DNA of 64,000 bases, from positions 124,001 to 188,000 of the forward strand of contig NZ_JAIVCC010000002.1 of assembly GCF_020866905.1 (NCBI RefSeq), given 5' to 3'. The DNA comes from Salinimicrobium sediminilitoris. GTDB taxonomy: Bacteria > Bacteroidota > Bacteroidia > Flavobacteriales > Flavobacteriaceae. The translations under genes were made by a program, and so were the position numbers. Position 1 is the stretch's first letter, and every line of letters starts with the position of its first letter. The notes beneath the pieces were generated by a model that saw only the letters and a program-made list of their open reading frames with translations, did not search any database and was not told the DNA's origin. Shown piece after piece: positions 17,378 through 26,310 of the stretch.

Positions 17378-18325
17378 CTAAAATAACTCTAAGTCACCTA
17401 AACTATATCTATAATTATTTAGCTCTTTGGTTTCTTCATCTTCATTTGAAGATAAATTCAACTTTCTTACGGTCATAACCGGCCCGTAGCCTCCAGAAAA
17501 TTTCAATTTTGAATAAAGTTCATGATCTTCTGCCGCACTAATTACTGTAGCTCCAAATTTATTAGCCCAGGCCTTCACCATTTTACGAGCTTTTGTAAGT
17601 TTTGCATCATCAGAAACAATAATTTCGGATATTCTTAATTCCCTGGAATAATTTCTTATTTTAATATATCCGGCAAGGTATAACCCATTATCTGAAAAGA
17701 CTTCATATTGCTGTAAAGGATTATTTTCATATCTCCAGAAAAGATACTCCATTGTTTTAGGTGTAAAAAATTCAGTTCCCTCACGAGATATATTAAAATT
17801 TTTACCCGCACATAAGTTATTAAGATCTTCCTTTCCAGCTAATCTTATTATATCATATTTTATATTCACTTTCTTAAACCACAAAAAAGGACTGGTCGGG
17901 GAAATAGTAACCTTAAGTTTGCCGACTTCCTTCCAATTCATTTTTAAATAACCTGGTAGACTCTGATCATTTGGAGTATTAAAAATAAAATTCCCTCCTT
18001 CAACTTTTGCAATTTTTATAGCTTCCAAGGTAAGTTTTTTAAAGATCCCTTTCCCCTGATGATCGGGATGCGTAGCAGTATCTACAGCACGAAAACAGGA
18101 ATAAACTTTCTCTCCCCGCTGCCATTTCCATCGCATAAATGCACGTACACCTATAACAGCATCTCCTTCGAGGGCAATTAGGACCAGAGATTTTCCAAAA
18201 GGATTATTTACATGCTTAAATTTCCATACATCTTTTGTTTTTCTTGACGAAGTTTCTCCTAAGCTCGCCTTCAGCACCTTAAGAATTTCAGGAATATCTG
18301 TTTCTGTGGCCTTTCTTATCACCAT
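17378..18325 (-). CDS. GNAT-family N-acetyltransferase, paralogue of the one at 23383-24252
   Basis: The 315-residue protein begins MVIRKATETDIPEIL and has the acetyl-CoA loop in HPDHQGKGIFKKLTLEA. It shares NPFGKS, FMRW, DTxTxxxxxGKGxFKK and GYLKMxWKE with the protein at 23383-24252, so the two are diverged copies of one family. Members of this family sit among glycosyltransferases in Bacteroidetes exopolysaccharide loci and may acetylate an amino sugar. The C-terminal half (residues 190-315) has a second GNAT-like portion without a clear cofactor loop. Confidence 0.75.
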   Translation of the reverse strand: MVIRKATETDIPEILKVLKASLGETSSRKTKDVWKFKHVNNPFGKSLVLIALEGDAVIGVRAFMRWKWQRGEKVYSCFRAVDTATHPDHQGKGIFKKLTLEAIKIAKVEGGNFIFNTPNDQSLPGYLKMNWKEVGKLKVTISPTSPFLWFKKVNIKYDIIRLAGKEDLNNLCAGKNFNISREGTEFFTPKTMEYLFWRYENNPLQQYEVFSDNGLYLAGYIKIRNYSRELRISEIIVSDDAKLTKARKMVKAWANKFGATVISAAEDHELYSKLKFSGGYGPVMTVRKLNLSSNEDEETKELNNYRYSLGDLELF

Positions 18326-18414
18326 ATTTTTAAAAAAAAGTTATATTATTTGGCTTTATAGGATCTGCAAAAGGACAAAAAACCATTCAAGAATAAGATT
18401 CACCTTCCTAAGTT

Positions 18415-19524
18415 TCACATTTGGTCTACATACAGATCCTCGAGTTCCTTTACCATTCTTACCAAACTAAAATCTAACACCACCTTCATTCGGGCAGCTT
18501 TTTTAAGATCCAATAGCTTAGCTTCATCTTCTATTAGCACCTGACAAAGATTAGATAAACTCTGCCATTCTTCAACATCACATAAAAGTCCATCTTTCTT
18601 ATCGGTAATCACCTCCTTTATTCCTCCGGCATTTGTACTTACAACAGCACATTCCATACTCATAGCTTCAAGTAAGGCAATAGGAAGGCCTTCAAAAGAA
18701 GAACTCATCATAAAAATATCCATCATGGAAAAATATGGCTTAACTTCTGTAATAAGTCCGGGAAAAAATACTTTCCCCTCCAAACCAAGTTTCTTAGCTT
18801 CAGCTTTAATTTCATCCTCCAGAGGTCCGGCTCCAACTACAATTCCATATACCCTGTTGTTATTCTTAGACAGATCTTTGAATACCTCCAACCACTCAAC
18901 AATACGTTTTTGAAACCGAAAAACTGCCACGTTTCCTATGACAATTGAATCGGCAGGAATTCCGAGCTGGTTTCTTATATCTTCGCCAGCTCCGGGACAC
19001 CTTACAAAAGCATCTGTATTCACTCCGTTTAATAAAGTGATTACAGGAATTTTTGGTTTTATATTATGTTCAATTGAATTTGAAACATCATTAGAAACTC
19101 CGATTGCTGCAGACTGATAATTAAAAGTCAATTTATTGATTGTTCTTGTAACGGGATGATATCTTTCCTGCATATTATGTTCTGTATACAAAAGTGGAAT
19201 CTTAAGTCTAAAATGAACAGATCTTCCTAAAAATCCCGCCCAAGGTAAATGGCAGTGAATAAGATCTATTTTTTCCTTTCTGCAATAGGTCAATACCTTT
19301 TTATGCTGCAACATTAATCTGATATTTCCGCTTGCTTCGAAACAGGTCACTTTACCTCCCGCTGCTTTAATAGCTTCTACCATTTGATCTTTCCAGGAAA
19401 GGAAATAAAGATAATGGAATTCAAATTTTTCTTGATCGTGTAATTTAAGGGTTTCAGGAAGTAACATTTCTGCCCCCCCTCTTCCAAGAGACTTAATTAT
19501 GTGAAGTACTTTGATTTTTCCCAT
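18415..19524 (-). CDS. Family 4 glycosyltransferase
   Basis: The 369-residue enzyme begins IKVLHIIKSLGRGGAEMLLP and has DLIHCHLPWAGFLG and the GT4 donor-site region MMSSSFEGLPIALLEAMSME. It has no membrane segment and should act on the cytoplasmic face on lipid-linked intermediates. It is the first gene after a terminator (19704-19731) and has its own promoter at 19553-19583, so it opens the transcript for the genes below it. Confidence 0.88.
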   Translation of the reverse strand: MGKIKVLHIIKSLGRGGAEMLLPETLKLHDQEKFEFHYLYFLSWKDQMVEAIKAAGGKVTCFEASGNIRLMLQHKKVLTYCRKEKIDLIHCHLPWAGFLGRSVHFRLKIPLLYTEHNMQERYHPVTRTINKLTFNYQSAAIGVSNDVSNSIEHNIKPKIPVITLLNGVNTDAFVRCPGAGEDIRNQLGIPADSIVIGNVAVFRFQKRIVEWLEVFKDLSKNNNRVYGIVVGAGPLEDEIKAEAKKLGLEGKVFFPGLITEVKPYFSMMDIFMMSSSFEGLPIALLEAMSMECAVVSTNAGGIKEVITDKKDGLLCDVEEWQSLSNLCQVLIEDEAKLLDLKKAARMKVVLDFSLVRMVKELEDLYVDQM

Positions 19525-19552
19525 TAAGTTTTTAGGTAGATTTGAAGAAACA

Positions 19553-19583
19553 CAAAACTACGGGAATAAGCGAATGTGTCCAA
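19553..19583 (-). promoter_or_regulatory. Flavobacterial promoter for the glycosyltransferase operon
   Basis: On the minus strand, TTG (19583-19581), 20 nt, then TAGTTTTG (19560-19553) fit the Bacteroidetes consensus. The start codon lies 29 nt past the -7 box, giving a leader of about 20 nt. It sits between a terminator and the gene at 18415-19524. Confidence 0.65.
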
Positions 19584-19703
19584 CCTCAAAACACATAAAA
19601 TAAACTAAAAGTTATCTCCATCAGCATCCAATTTTTTCGTTCTGTTAAATCAACTGTGTTTTTATTCAATTTATTTAAACTGGAACAAAATTGATCACAT
19701 AAA

Positions 19704-19731
19704 AAAAGAACGCCTCTTTGGGCGTTCTTTT
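19704..19731 (-). terminator. Terminator after the four-repeat lipoprotein gene
   Basis: A perfect 11-bp stem (AAAAGAACGCC / GGCGTTCTTTT) with a 6-nt loop is followed on the minus strand by a run of T. It lies 20 nt past the stop of the gene at 19752. Confidence 0.85.
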
Positions 19732-19751
19732 CTAATAAAATTTTCATCTAT

Positions 19752-20939
19752 CTATTCAACAATATTAATTGTCAAATCAACAGTATCCTGACAATCTCCT
19801 GATCCCACAGTGTAAATGGTCGTAAATTCTCCAATATTATTTTCAAGATAACTTGATGCAATTTGAGAAATTGTAGGATCAAATGTTCCTTCCTTACTAA
19901 CACCAGCATCTAATAGGTTTAGATAAAATCTTTTAATTCTTGCTGCCGTATAAAGGTTACTCTTAACAAATGCATTAGTTACTGTAACATATTTATCTGC
20001 TCCCGCATTTATAGTACATGCATCTTCTACAATTAGAGTAAGTTCAGCTGAATCCTGGCAACTACCTTCTCCAACAGTATAAGTAGTTGTATAGGTACCA
20101 TTGCCGTTCATTATATACTGTTCCTTGATACTCTGAATACTAGGAGAAAAACTACCAGTTTCACTTATACCCTCATCTAATAGATTCAAAAAGAATCTAT
20201 CAATTTTGGCGTCAGTATTCAATTCTGAATCTACATATTGTGGAGTTACAGTGATCGTATTATCAGAACCTGCATTTACATCACAAGCTTTTGCGATAAT
20301 TAATGTAAGATCTGTTGAATCCTGGCAATCACCTTCACCAACGGTATAAGTAGTAGTATACGTACCTAAACCATTATTTAAATAATCGTTTATAACTTCA
20401 GAAACCGTAGGATTAAATGTTCCCGTTTCACTAACTCCTTCATCCAACATGTTTAGGAAAAATCTATTAATCCTTGCCTGAGTATAAAGGTTTTCTTGGA
20501 TAAATTCAGGAGTAATAGTTCGTGTTTGATCTGACCCTGCATTTGCATTACAGACATCTTCTACAGGCTCAGCTACAGTCAGCGTTAGATTTACAGAATC
20601 CTGACAGATATCATCGTTAACAGTATAAGTTGTAGTGAAATCTCCTAATGGGTTATCTAAATAAGCAGTTGCAATTTCACTTATTGTAGGATTAAACGTC
20701 CCATTTCTACTAACGTCATTAGCTAATAAATCTAAATAAAATCTTTTTATACGTGCTGCTGTGTAAAGATTTTCATTCACAAACTGTGGTGTAACGGTCT
20801 TGGAATCGTCAGGCCCTGCACATCCATAGGTTTCTACAATGGCATTTAATTCATTGAATTCCGTTTCATTTAAATCAAGTTCCTCTTTAGAACAGGAGAT
20901 TAAGCCTATGGCTAAAGCAAATAGTAAAATTTTTTTCAT
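19752..20939 (-). CDS. Surface lipoprotein with four copies of an ~88-residue repeat
   Basis: The 395-residue protein has a lipoprotein signal (LFALAIGLISC, Cys16) and four tandem repeats at about residues 40-122, 130-216, 219-304 and 308-395. Each starts near a Cys-x-x-x-Gly segment (NAGSD or CAGPD), has VTPQFVxxNLYTxARI-RF-LNLLD, then GTFxPTISxI, TTTYTVGEG, and ends CQDS or CQDT plus a beta strand. The two cysteines per repeat suggest a disulfide. I do not recognise a named domain; an Ig-like adhesive module is a guess. The same repeat occurs once in the neighbouring gene. Both genes have their own terminators inside a glycosyltransferase region, so they look like an inserted cassette. The repeat-end sequences match the Bacteroidetes O-glycosylation motif. 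Confidence 0.8.
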   Translation of the reverse strand: MKKILLFALAIGLISCSKEELDLNETEFNELNAIVETYGCAGPDDSKTVTPQFVNENLYTAARIKRFYLDLLANDVSRNGTFNPTISEIATAYLDNPLGDFTTTYTVNDDICQDSVNLTLTVAEPVEDVCNANAGSDQTRTITPEFIQENLYTQARINRFFLNMLDEGVSETGTFNPTVSEVINDYLNNGLGTYTTTYTVGEGDCQDSTDLTLIIAKACDVNAGSDNTITVTPQYVDSELNTDAKIDRFFLNLLDEGISETGSFSPSIQSIKEQYIMNGNGTYTTTYTVGEGSCQDSAELTLIVEDACTINAGADKYVTVTNAFVKSNLYTAARIKRFYLNLLDAGVSKEGTFDPTISQIASSYLENNIGEFTTIYTVGSGDCQDTVDLTINIVE

Positions 20940-21133
20940 GGCAATTAATTTAGATTTATGATATAAACTTAAAACAAAGATTATGTCTTTGCATAACTAA
21001 TCGCTAAAGAACTGATATTATCGATAAAAGGGAGAGGAATTTTCCTTTTTATCACTATCTTTGTAAGATTTTAAGTATTATTAGTAGTCCATATCTTTCA
21101 TCCCCTTCAAGGATGGGAAAGATCCAAAACAAA

Positions 21134-21163
21134 AAGCTGCCCCCTTTTTTATGTGAGCAGCTT
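21134..21163 (-). terminator. Terminator after the single-repeat lipoprotein gene
   Basis: AAGCTGC (minus, 21163-21157) pairs with GCAGCTT (21140-21134) across a 16-nt loop and is followed by TTTGTTTT. It lies 22 nt downstream of the gene at 21186. A second imperfect inverted repeat, ATCTTTC/GAAAGAT, lies just beyond at about 21094-21117. Confidence 0.7.
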
Positions 21164-21185
21164 ATATAATTTTGAAAAAAAATAT

Positions 21186-22046
21186 CTATTCTTCTATAAC
21201 TTGAATATCTATAGTCGCCTCGTCTGATTCTTCAACTTCAATTTTAATCGCAGCCGAATCTTCACAAACACCTTCACCTACGGTATAGGTTATTATAAAC
21301 TCTCTCTTTCCCTCAACTAAATACTGATTTTTGAAATCTTGTATACTTGGTTCAAAGGTTCCCTGTAGCAAAGTTATGTCGTTATTCTCATTTTCTGTAA
21401 CAAGATTTGCAAAAAATCTATCAATCTTTGCACCGGTATCCAAATCTTTCATTTGGTATGCAGTAGTAAAAGTAATATCATAATCTGGGCCAGCGTAAAC
21501 TTCTTCTTTACATTGCTCACAGTTTTGGAAATCATATTGAAAATACAACCATCCTCCTGCTTTACCTTCTTCATCTCCTGCCCAGGCACTAAAGGTGTGT
21601 TCTCCCTGGGTAAAAGTTGCCTGTACTGCAATTAGAATTTCTGAACTATCATATTTTAATTTATCCAGTTCAAAGATGATTTCATTACTTCCAGCTACTG
21701 CATCTTTATTAAATTCCATCTTACCGGGAGGTAAATTGCCATTTCCTACGGTAGGAAAATTGCCCGTTCTCGATCCGCTTTCACTGACTTCTGCAGCATG
21801 CATCTTTGCAGAAGTTAATTCATAGCCTGATGATGCTACAAGCTTGATATAAATTAAATCCTCATCATTAATAACAGAGACCTGTCCATATTCTTCAAAA
21901 TCATAAGAAATCCAGGAACAATCTTCCTCTGATATGTTTACTGTAGCATTCAGCTCCTCATATTCAGAGTTCAAATCTGAAATTTCAGTATCCACCGAAC
22001 ATGCTGTCAGCGACACAATGAAAAATAAAATAAAAATCCTTTTCAT
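21186..22046 (-). CDS. Lipoprotein sharing one repeat with its neighbour
   Basis: The 286-residue protein has signal and lipobox FFIVSLTAC (Cys16), an N-terminal beta-rich domain (about residues 43-175, not recognised) with Cys43, Cys176 and Cys179, and then one copy of the ~88-residue repeat seen four times in the gene at 19752 (residues about 184-272: YAGPDYDITFTTAYQM, AKIDRFFANL, GTFEPSIQDF, YTVGEGVCEDSA). It has its own terminator. It probably sits on the outer membrane surface; function unknown. Whether it is transcribed together with the four-repeat gene is not clear because of the terminator between them. Confidence 0.75.
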   Translation of the reverse strand: MKRIFILFFIVSLTACSVDTEISDLNSEYEELNATVNISEEDCSWISYDFEEYGQVSVINDEDLIYIKLVASSGYELTSAKMHAAEVSESGSRTGNFPTVGNGNLPPGKMEFNKDAVAGSNEIIFELDKLKYDSSEILIAVQATFTQGEHTFSAWAGDEEGKAGGWLYFQYDFQNCEQCKEEVYAGPDYDITFTTAYQMKDLDTGAKIDRFFANLVTENENNDITLLQGTFEPSIQDFKNQYLVEGKREFIITYTVGEGVCEDSAAIKIEVEESDEATIDIQVIEE

Positions 22047-22248
22047 AATTTAAGTTTTAAGTAATTAATTTTCAGAAATTTACTTAAACGCAATTACAAA
22101 AAAGAGCTTTTTCGATGTGTGGATGATAAAATCGTTCAGGGACTTTTATCAACTCTTATTTAAGAATTTTAGGAAATCATTTGGAGGAATTTATCTGAGA
22201 TTCATTAAAATAAATGGAAAACTCTGAACAGTTGTTCGTACCCGGAAA

Positions 22249-23370
22249 TTAATTTTTCTTATAATCTAAATTTAAATGAGTATAAATATCCTCAAACTTT
22301 TGGGCATTGTTCTTTGGATTGAACTCTGTTAAAACCAGTTTGTAGGCATTTTCCCCCATTTCGGCTCTCAATCCCCCATCATTCATTAGAAGAATAAGTT
22401 TACTCGCAAATTCATCTTGATCAAAGTCATCAATAATAAATCCTGTTTCTTCGTTTTTTAAAACCTCTCTAACTCCGCCGACATTCGTTGCAATTGAAGG
22501 TTTTTTTTGGGCGGCCGCTTCCAGGATTACGCCCGGCACACCTTCGATTTTACTCGCAAGAAGAAAACAATCTGCAGCAGCCAGTAGTTCAGGAATGTCC
22601 TTTCTAAAACCGGTTAAAAATATAGTTTGTTGCAGGTCTTTTTCAGCTATTTGCTTTTCTATTTCTTCAAAAAGATCGCCCGTCCCTACTAAAATTAGCT
22701 TTAGGTGTGGATGGGTATCCTTTAGTTCTGTAAAAATATTAAGAAGGAACTGGTGATTCTTCTCAGGACTGAAATTTCCAATATGCATGGAAATTTGGTC
22801 TTTTTCATTTAAACCTAACTCATTAATAAGTATTGCCCGCTGCTTTGCATTATCAATTTCTTTAACAGGGATTCCTCTTCTAATTACGGAAGTTTGATTT
22901 CGGGGGTAATTGAAAGTAGTTATTAGATCTTCTATAGCCTGATCTCCTACTGAAGAGACATGATCCACTCTTTTAAATATACTTTTATAGATCAAATGTT
23001 TGGGACGATTGGAAAGCCATTCGCTAATTATACTAATGTTACGATAAATTATTGGGGTTTTAGGAATAAAAAAAGAAGCCGCGACCATATATTTTAAAGT
23101 ATCTGAACCGTTGCATTGAATAATTTCGGGCTTTTTCTCCTTTATCAGGTTTACAAGGCTTCTTAGAAGGGGAAATGAGAAACTACCACTTTTAGCAGGG
23201 GAAAGATCCCGGTTATCTGCTTTGTTCACCTCCAGAATATTTACTTCATTTTTATACAAACCCGTAAATATTATTTCATGGCCAAGTTTAATTAATTCTG
23301 CACTTAAGTTTGCAGCAAAAACTTCTGCGCCCCTATATTGCCTTTTTGTAACCAATTGAAGAATTTTCAT
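22249..23370 (-). CDS. Family 4 glycosyltransferase
   Basis: The 373-residue GT-B enzyme has MKILQLVTKRQYRGAEVF at the N-terminus, EIIQCNGSDTLKYM in the acceptor domain and LLASKIEGVPGVILEAAAQ in the donor site with the E-x7-E pattern. It follows the acetyltransferase gene at 23383 by 12 nt, so the two are in one transcript. Sugar specificity cannot be read from sequence. Confidence 0.88.
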   Translation of the reverse strand: MKILQLVTKRQYRGAEVFAANLSAELIKLGHEIIFTGLYKNEVNILEVNKADNRDLSPAKSGSFSFPLLRSLVNLIKEKKPEIIQCNGSDTLKYMVAASFFIPKTPIIYRNISIISEWLSNRPKHLIYKSIFKRVDHVSSVGDQAIEDLITTFNYPRNQTSVIRRGIPVKEIDNAKQRAILINELGLNEKDQISMHIGNFSPEKNHQFLLNIFTELKDTHPHLKLILVGTGDLFEEIEKQIAEKDLQQTIFLTGFRKDIPELLAAADCFLLASKIEGVPGVILEAAAQKKPSIATNVGGVREVLKNEETGFIIDDFDQDEFASKLILLMNDGGLRAEMGENAYKLVLTEFNPKNNAQKFEDIYTHLNLDYKKN

Positions 23371-23382
23371 CTATTAATTTTA

Positions 23383-24252
23383 TTATAACCTCCCCTCAAG
23401 ATCACCTACAGAAAAATCTATTTTTTCATTAATTCCGAACTGGTCGTCTTTACAGACTACCGTTTGGGGTCCCTTTTTTATTTTAAAAATAAAAGTCAAT
23501 TGCTGATTTTTTAAATTGGTGAAATAATAAACCGCCATTGCAGCATTTTTCAAACATACAGAACGAACTCTGCTATTAAGGGTCTTCTGGTGCCCGTAAG
23601 CATCTATTAAAATGATCGTATTTATTCCTTTAAGTTTGGTCAACTTATAAATTACAATTCCCCCATCTGAAAATTTAGCTATTTTATAATTTGGATCCCG
23701 ATATCGCCATTCCAAGTATTGCTCTGAAATATTGGTTTGGCAAGAAACGCCTTCCAACCAGGAATTATGAAAATCTATATCACTTGAACTCACATTTTTA
23801 AAAGGCTGCGCCTGCTTTAAAAAATTTATTGCACCTACCTTATACGTGAGACTACCTTTAATTTCTTTCCATCCCATTTTAAGGTAGCCGGGTTTACTAT
23901 TTTCATTCGGCGTGTTAAATATAAGATCGTATTCATCTTTGATATTTTCCAGACCCTGAAGAGTAATTTTCTTAAACAGTCCTTTGCCTCTATAATCGTG
24001 ATCTGTACAAGTATCTACAGGACGAATAGCTTTTATAATTTTATTGTCACAGCAAAATTCCCACCTCATAAACATCCTCAAAGCCACAATCTTGTGATCA
24101 TCTACTGCAAGCAAGCCATATGATTTGCCAAAAGGGTTGTGAAAATGTTTCCAAAGAAAGGCCTCTTTTGTATGATTTGTCTCAAAATTAGCGTTCAGCA
24201 AATCAATTATTTCATTAATATCCTGCGCATAATCAATTTCCCTAAACTCCAT
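23383..24252 (-). CDS. GNAT-family N-acetyltransferase, paralogue of the one at 17378-18325
   Basis: The 289-residue protein has the cofactor loop in DHDYRGKGLFKKITLQG and shares NPFGKS, FMRW, FNTPNxxSxPGYLKMxWKE with the paralogue at 17378. It sits between a family 4 glycosyltransferase and a polysaccharide deacetylase with gaps of 12 and 16 nt. A role in acylating a sugar of the repeat unit is inferred from place; the substrate is not known. Confidence 0.75.
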   Translation of the reverse strand: MEFREIDYAQDINEIIDLLNANFETNHTKEAFLWKHFHNPFGKSYGLLAVDDHKIVALRMFMRWEFCCDNKIIKAIRPVDTCTDHDYRGKGLFKKITLQGLENIKDEYDLIFNTPNENSKPGYLKMGWKEIKGSLTYKVGAINFLKQAQPFKNVSSSDIDFHNSWLEGVSCQTNISEQYLEWRYRDPNYKIAKFSDGGIVIYKLTKLKGINTIILIDAYGHQKTLNSRVRSVCLKNAAMAVYYFTNLKNQQLTFIFKIKKGPQTVVCKDDQFGINEKIDFSVGDLEGRL

Positions 24253-24268
24253 ATTGTATAATTTTTAC

Positions 24269-25138
24269 TTAATCTCCTTTTCTCAAATTAAAAATAAAGG
24301 GATGGGCACCCGATACTTTTGCTTTAAATTCTGCCATTTCAGTATCACTATCTACCCGAATTCGCGAGATATGAAGAGGATCTAGGATCTTACCATTAAT
24401 TTTATGGTCAAATAAAAAGACCAGTTTCATGTTGAAATCTGCCAGTACTTTAGTGGTTTGTTTATCGGCATTGCCATTTGGATAAGCAAATATATTAAAG
24501 CCCGGTAAGTGTAACTCCTCGAAGACCTTCATTCCCTTAATTAATTCTTCTGAAATCTCATCTGTGGTACACCTGTCCAACATAGGATGGGTATGGGTAT
24601 GGTTACCTATAAACATCCCACTTCTTTGCATTTCTTTTAAATCATCACTGTTTAATTGTTCAGCAAAAACCTTGGGATAATCCTTCATCCTTTCAATGCG
24701 TTCTGCATTTAATAGTTGTTTAAAATGCTTCACCATTTCCCTGGCCTGCCGGTATGTTTTTCCTTCTTTCATCTCCTTTGCCTCTACTCTTTTTATCCAT
24801 ACATCTTCAGAAGTATTTACAAGACCGGTAATAATAAACAAAGAACTGCTTAAACCGTATTTTTTTAAGACTGGTAATCCATTCCTTAAAACACTAATAT
24901 CACCGTCATCAAAGGTTATTAACAGGGCATTTTTAGGCAGAGGCGTTTTTTCCTCAAAATGGGAAAGTAGTTGGGGAATACCTATGATGTTATACTGGGA
25001 TTTTAGATATATTACCTGCTTTTCGAAGGCTACTTCATCCGGTACTTTATGGTATGCCAGCACTCTCAATTGCCGGGCATACTTCTTTTTAAAGAAGAAA
25101 TGAAATTTACTTAAAACACTGTATAATTTTTCCCTCAT
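24269..25138 (-). CDS. Polysaccharide deacetylase (NodB domain)
   Basis: The 289-residue protein has the NodB motif 1 LLITFDDGDISVLRNGLPVL, motif 2 GMFIGNHTHTHPMLDRCT and motif 3-like FAYPNGNADKQTTKVL. The N-terminal YARQLRVLAYHKVPDEV is typical of deacetylases in exopolysaccharide loci. No cleavable signal peptide is clear; the first 25 residues are basic and aromatic. De-N-acetylation of a polymer or intermediate is the family activity. Confidence 0.88.
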   Translation of the reverse strand: MREKLYSVLSKFHFFFKKKYARQLRVLAYHKVPDEVAFEKQVIYLKSQYNIIGIPQLLSHFEEKTPLPKNALLITFDDGDISVLRNGLPVLKKYGLSSSLFIITGLVNTSEDVWIKRVEAKEMKEGKTYRQAREMVKHFKQLLNAERIERMKDYPKVFAEQLNSDDLKEMQRSGMFIGNHTHTHPMLDRCTTDEISEELIKGMKVFEELHLPGFNIFAYPNGNADKQTTKVLADFNMKLVFLFDHKINGKILDPLHISRIRVDSDTEMAEFKAKVSGAHPFIFNLRKGD

Positions 25139-25160
25139 TATAGATCCTTACTTATTTTCA

Positions 25161-26306
25161 TTAAATTTTTACACCAAGTAATTGATCGTAGGTTTTTTCA
25201 TATTCCATAGCAACCTTGTCTATATCAAATTTCTTTACGGCAATCTTCCTTGCTTCTTTTCCCAAAGGTTCGAATTGCTGCCTATTTCCCAGTACCTTTA
25301 CGACATTTTGGGTTAAATATTCAACATTTCCCCTTTTAAAAATAATGGCCGATTTGTCATTCACACATTCCATATTTTCGGGAATATCTGAACATACAAT
25401 TATCTTTTCAGACAGCATTGCTTCAATAAGGGCTCCTGGCAAACCTTCGAAATAACTTGGATATACAAAAAGATCTGCAATTGCCAGTAGTTGTGGAACG
25501 TCCCGTCGTCTTCCCAATACCTTGATTTTATCTTCGATACCAAGTTCCTTTGTCCGGTTCTTTAATTTTTCTTCAAAAACCCCGTGGCCTGCAATTAAAA
25601 GCACCGTATCAGGAAATTTTTTTAAAATAGCCGGCATGGCATTTACAAGGTCCAATTGCCCTTTTCTTTCAATAAGCCTGCTAACATTTAAGAGTACGTT
25701 TTGATTTATTATTCCTAGGGATCTTTTTAACCCTATCAACTCTTCTGTCTTCCCTACGTTTGCAAACTTATCCACATCCCTTCCCCTGTAAATCACCTTA
25801 ACCTTATCTAAATTCACGTTGGTAGATTTAGCTTTGGATGTTTTAATGGTTTCTGAATTAGAGATAAAAAAATCAACTTTTTTTGAAGTATAGGTATCGT
25901 AAAACTGAACCAGTTTTAACTTAAGTTGCATAGAAAGTGGTTGATTTTGAAACCTTAATTTATTATAAGAATTGTTCACAAAGCTGCTTACCAGCGGAAT
26001 ATCATATTTTGATTTAAGTTTACGGGTCACCGCATCTGACCGGAACAAGGTGGAATGGATAATATCTGGTTTTTCCTTATCATAGGTTTTTTCCAGTTCC
26101 TTTGCTGCTTTTGAAAAATTCCTTGGTCCGGGAATATTTAGGGAATAAACTTTTATTCCCGATTCTTCCAAATTTGGTTTTAATTGGTCTCCTTTATATA
26201 GATGTACAAATACCGGAGTGTATTTCTCAAAATGTTGGGATATTTCTACAAGGCTTCTTTCGGCACCCGACCCATTTATGGTGTCTATTACAAATAAAAC
26301 TTTCAT
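25161..26306 (-). CDS. Family 4 glycosyltransferase
   Basis: The 381-residue GT-B protein begins MKVLFVIDTINGSGAERSLV and has LLNVSRLIERKGQLDLV, LLIAGHGVFEEKLK and the donor-site motif VYPSYFEGLPGALIEAMLSE. It follows the family 2 glycosyltransferase by 4 nt and precedes the deacetylase by 22 nt, in one transcript. Confidence 0.9.
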   Translation of the reverse strand: MKVLFVIDTINGSGAERSLVEISQHFEKYTPVFVHLYKGDQLKPNLEESGIKVYSLNIPGPRNFSKAAKELEKTYDKEKPDIIHSTLFRSDAVTRKLKSKYDIPLVSSFVNNSYNKLRFQNQPLSMQLKLKLVQFYDTYTSKKVDFFISNSETIKTSKAKSTNVNLDKVKVIYRGRDVDKFANVGKTEELIGLKRSLGIINQNVLLNVSRLIERKGQLDLVNAMPAILKKFPDTVLLIAGHGVFEEKLKNRTKELGIEDKIKVLGRRRDVPQLLAIADLFVYPSYFEGLPGALIEAMLSEKIIVCSDIPENMECVNDKSAIIFKRGNVEYLTQNVVKVLGNRQQFEPLGKEARKIAVKKFDIDKVAMEYEKTYDQLLGVKI

Positions 26307-26310
26307 TTAT

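Noticed and set aside
21057-21063. Plus-strand TATCTTTG promoter-like box
   Set aside because: No plus-strand gene follows and no TTG lies at the right distance; AT-rich DNA gives such matches by chance.
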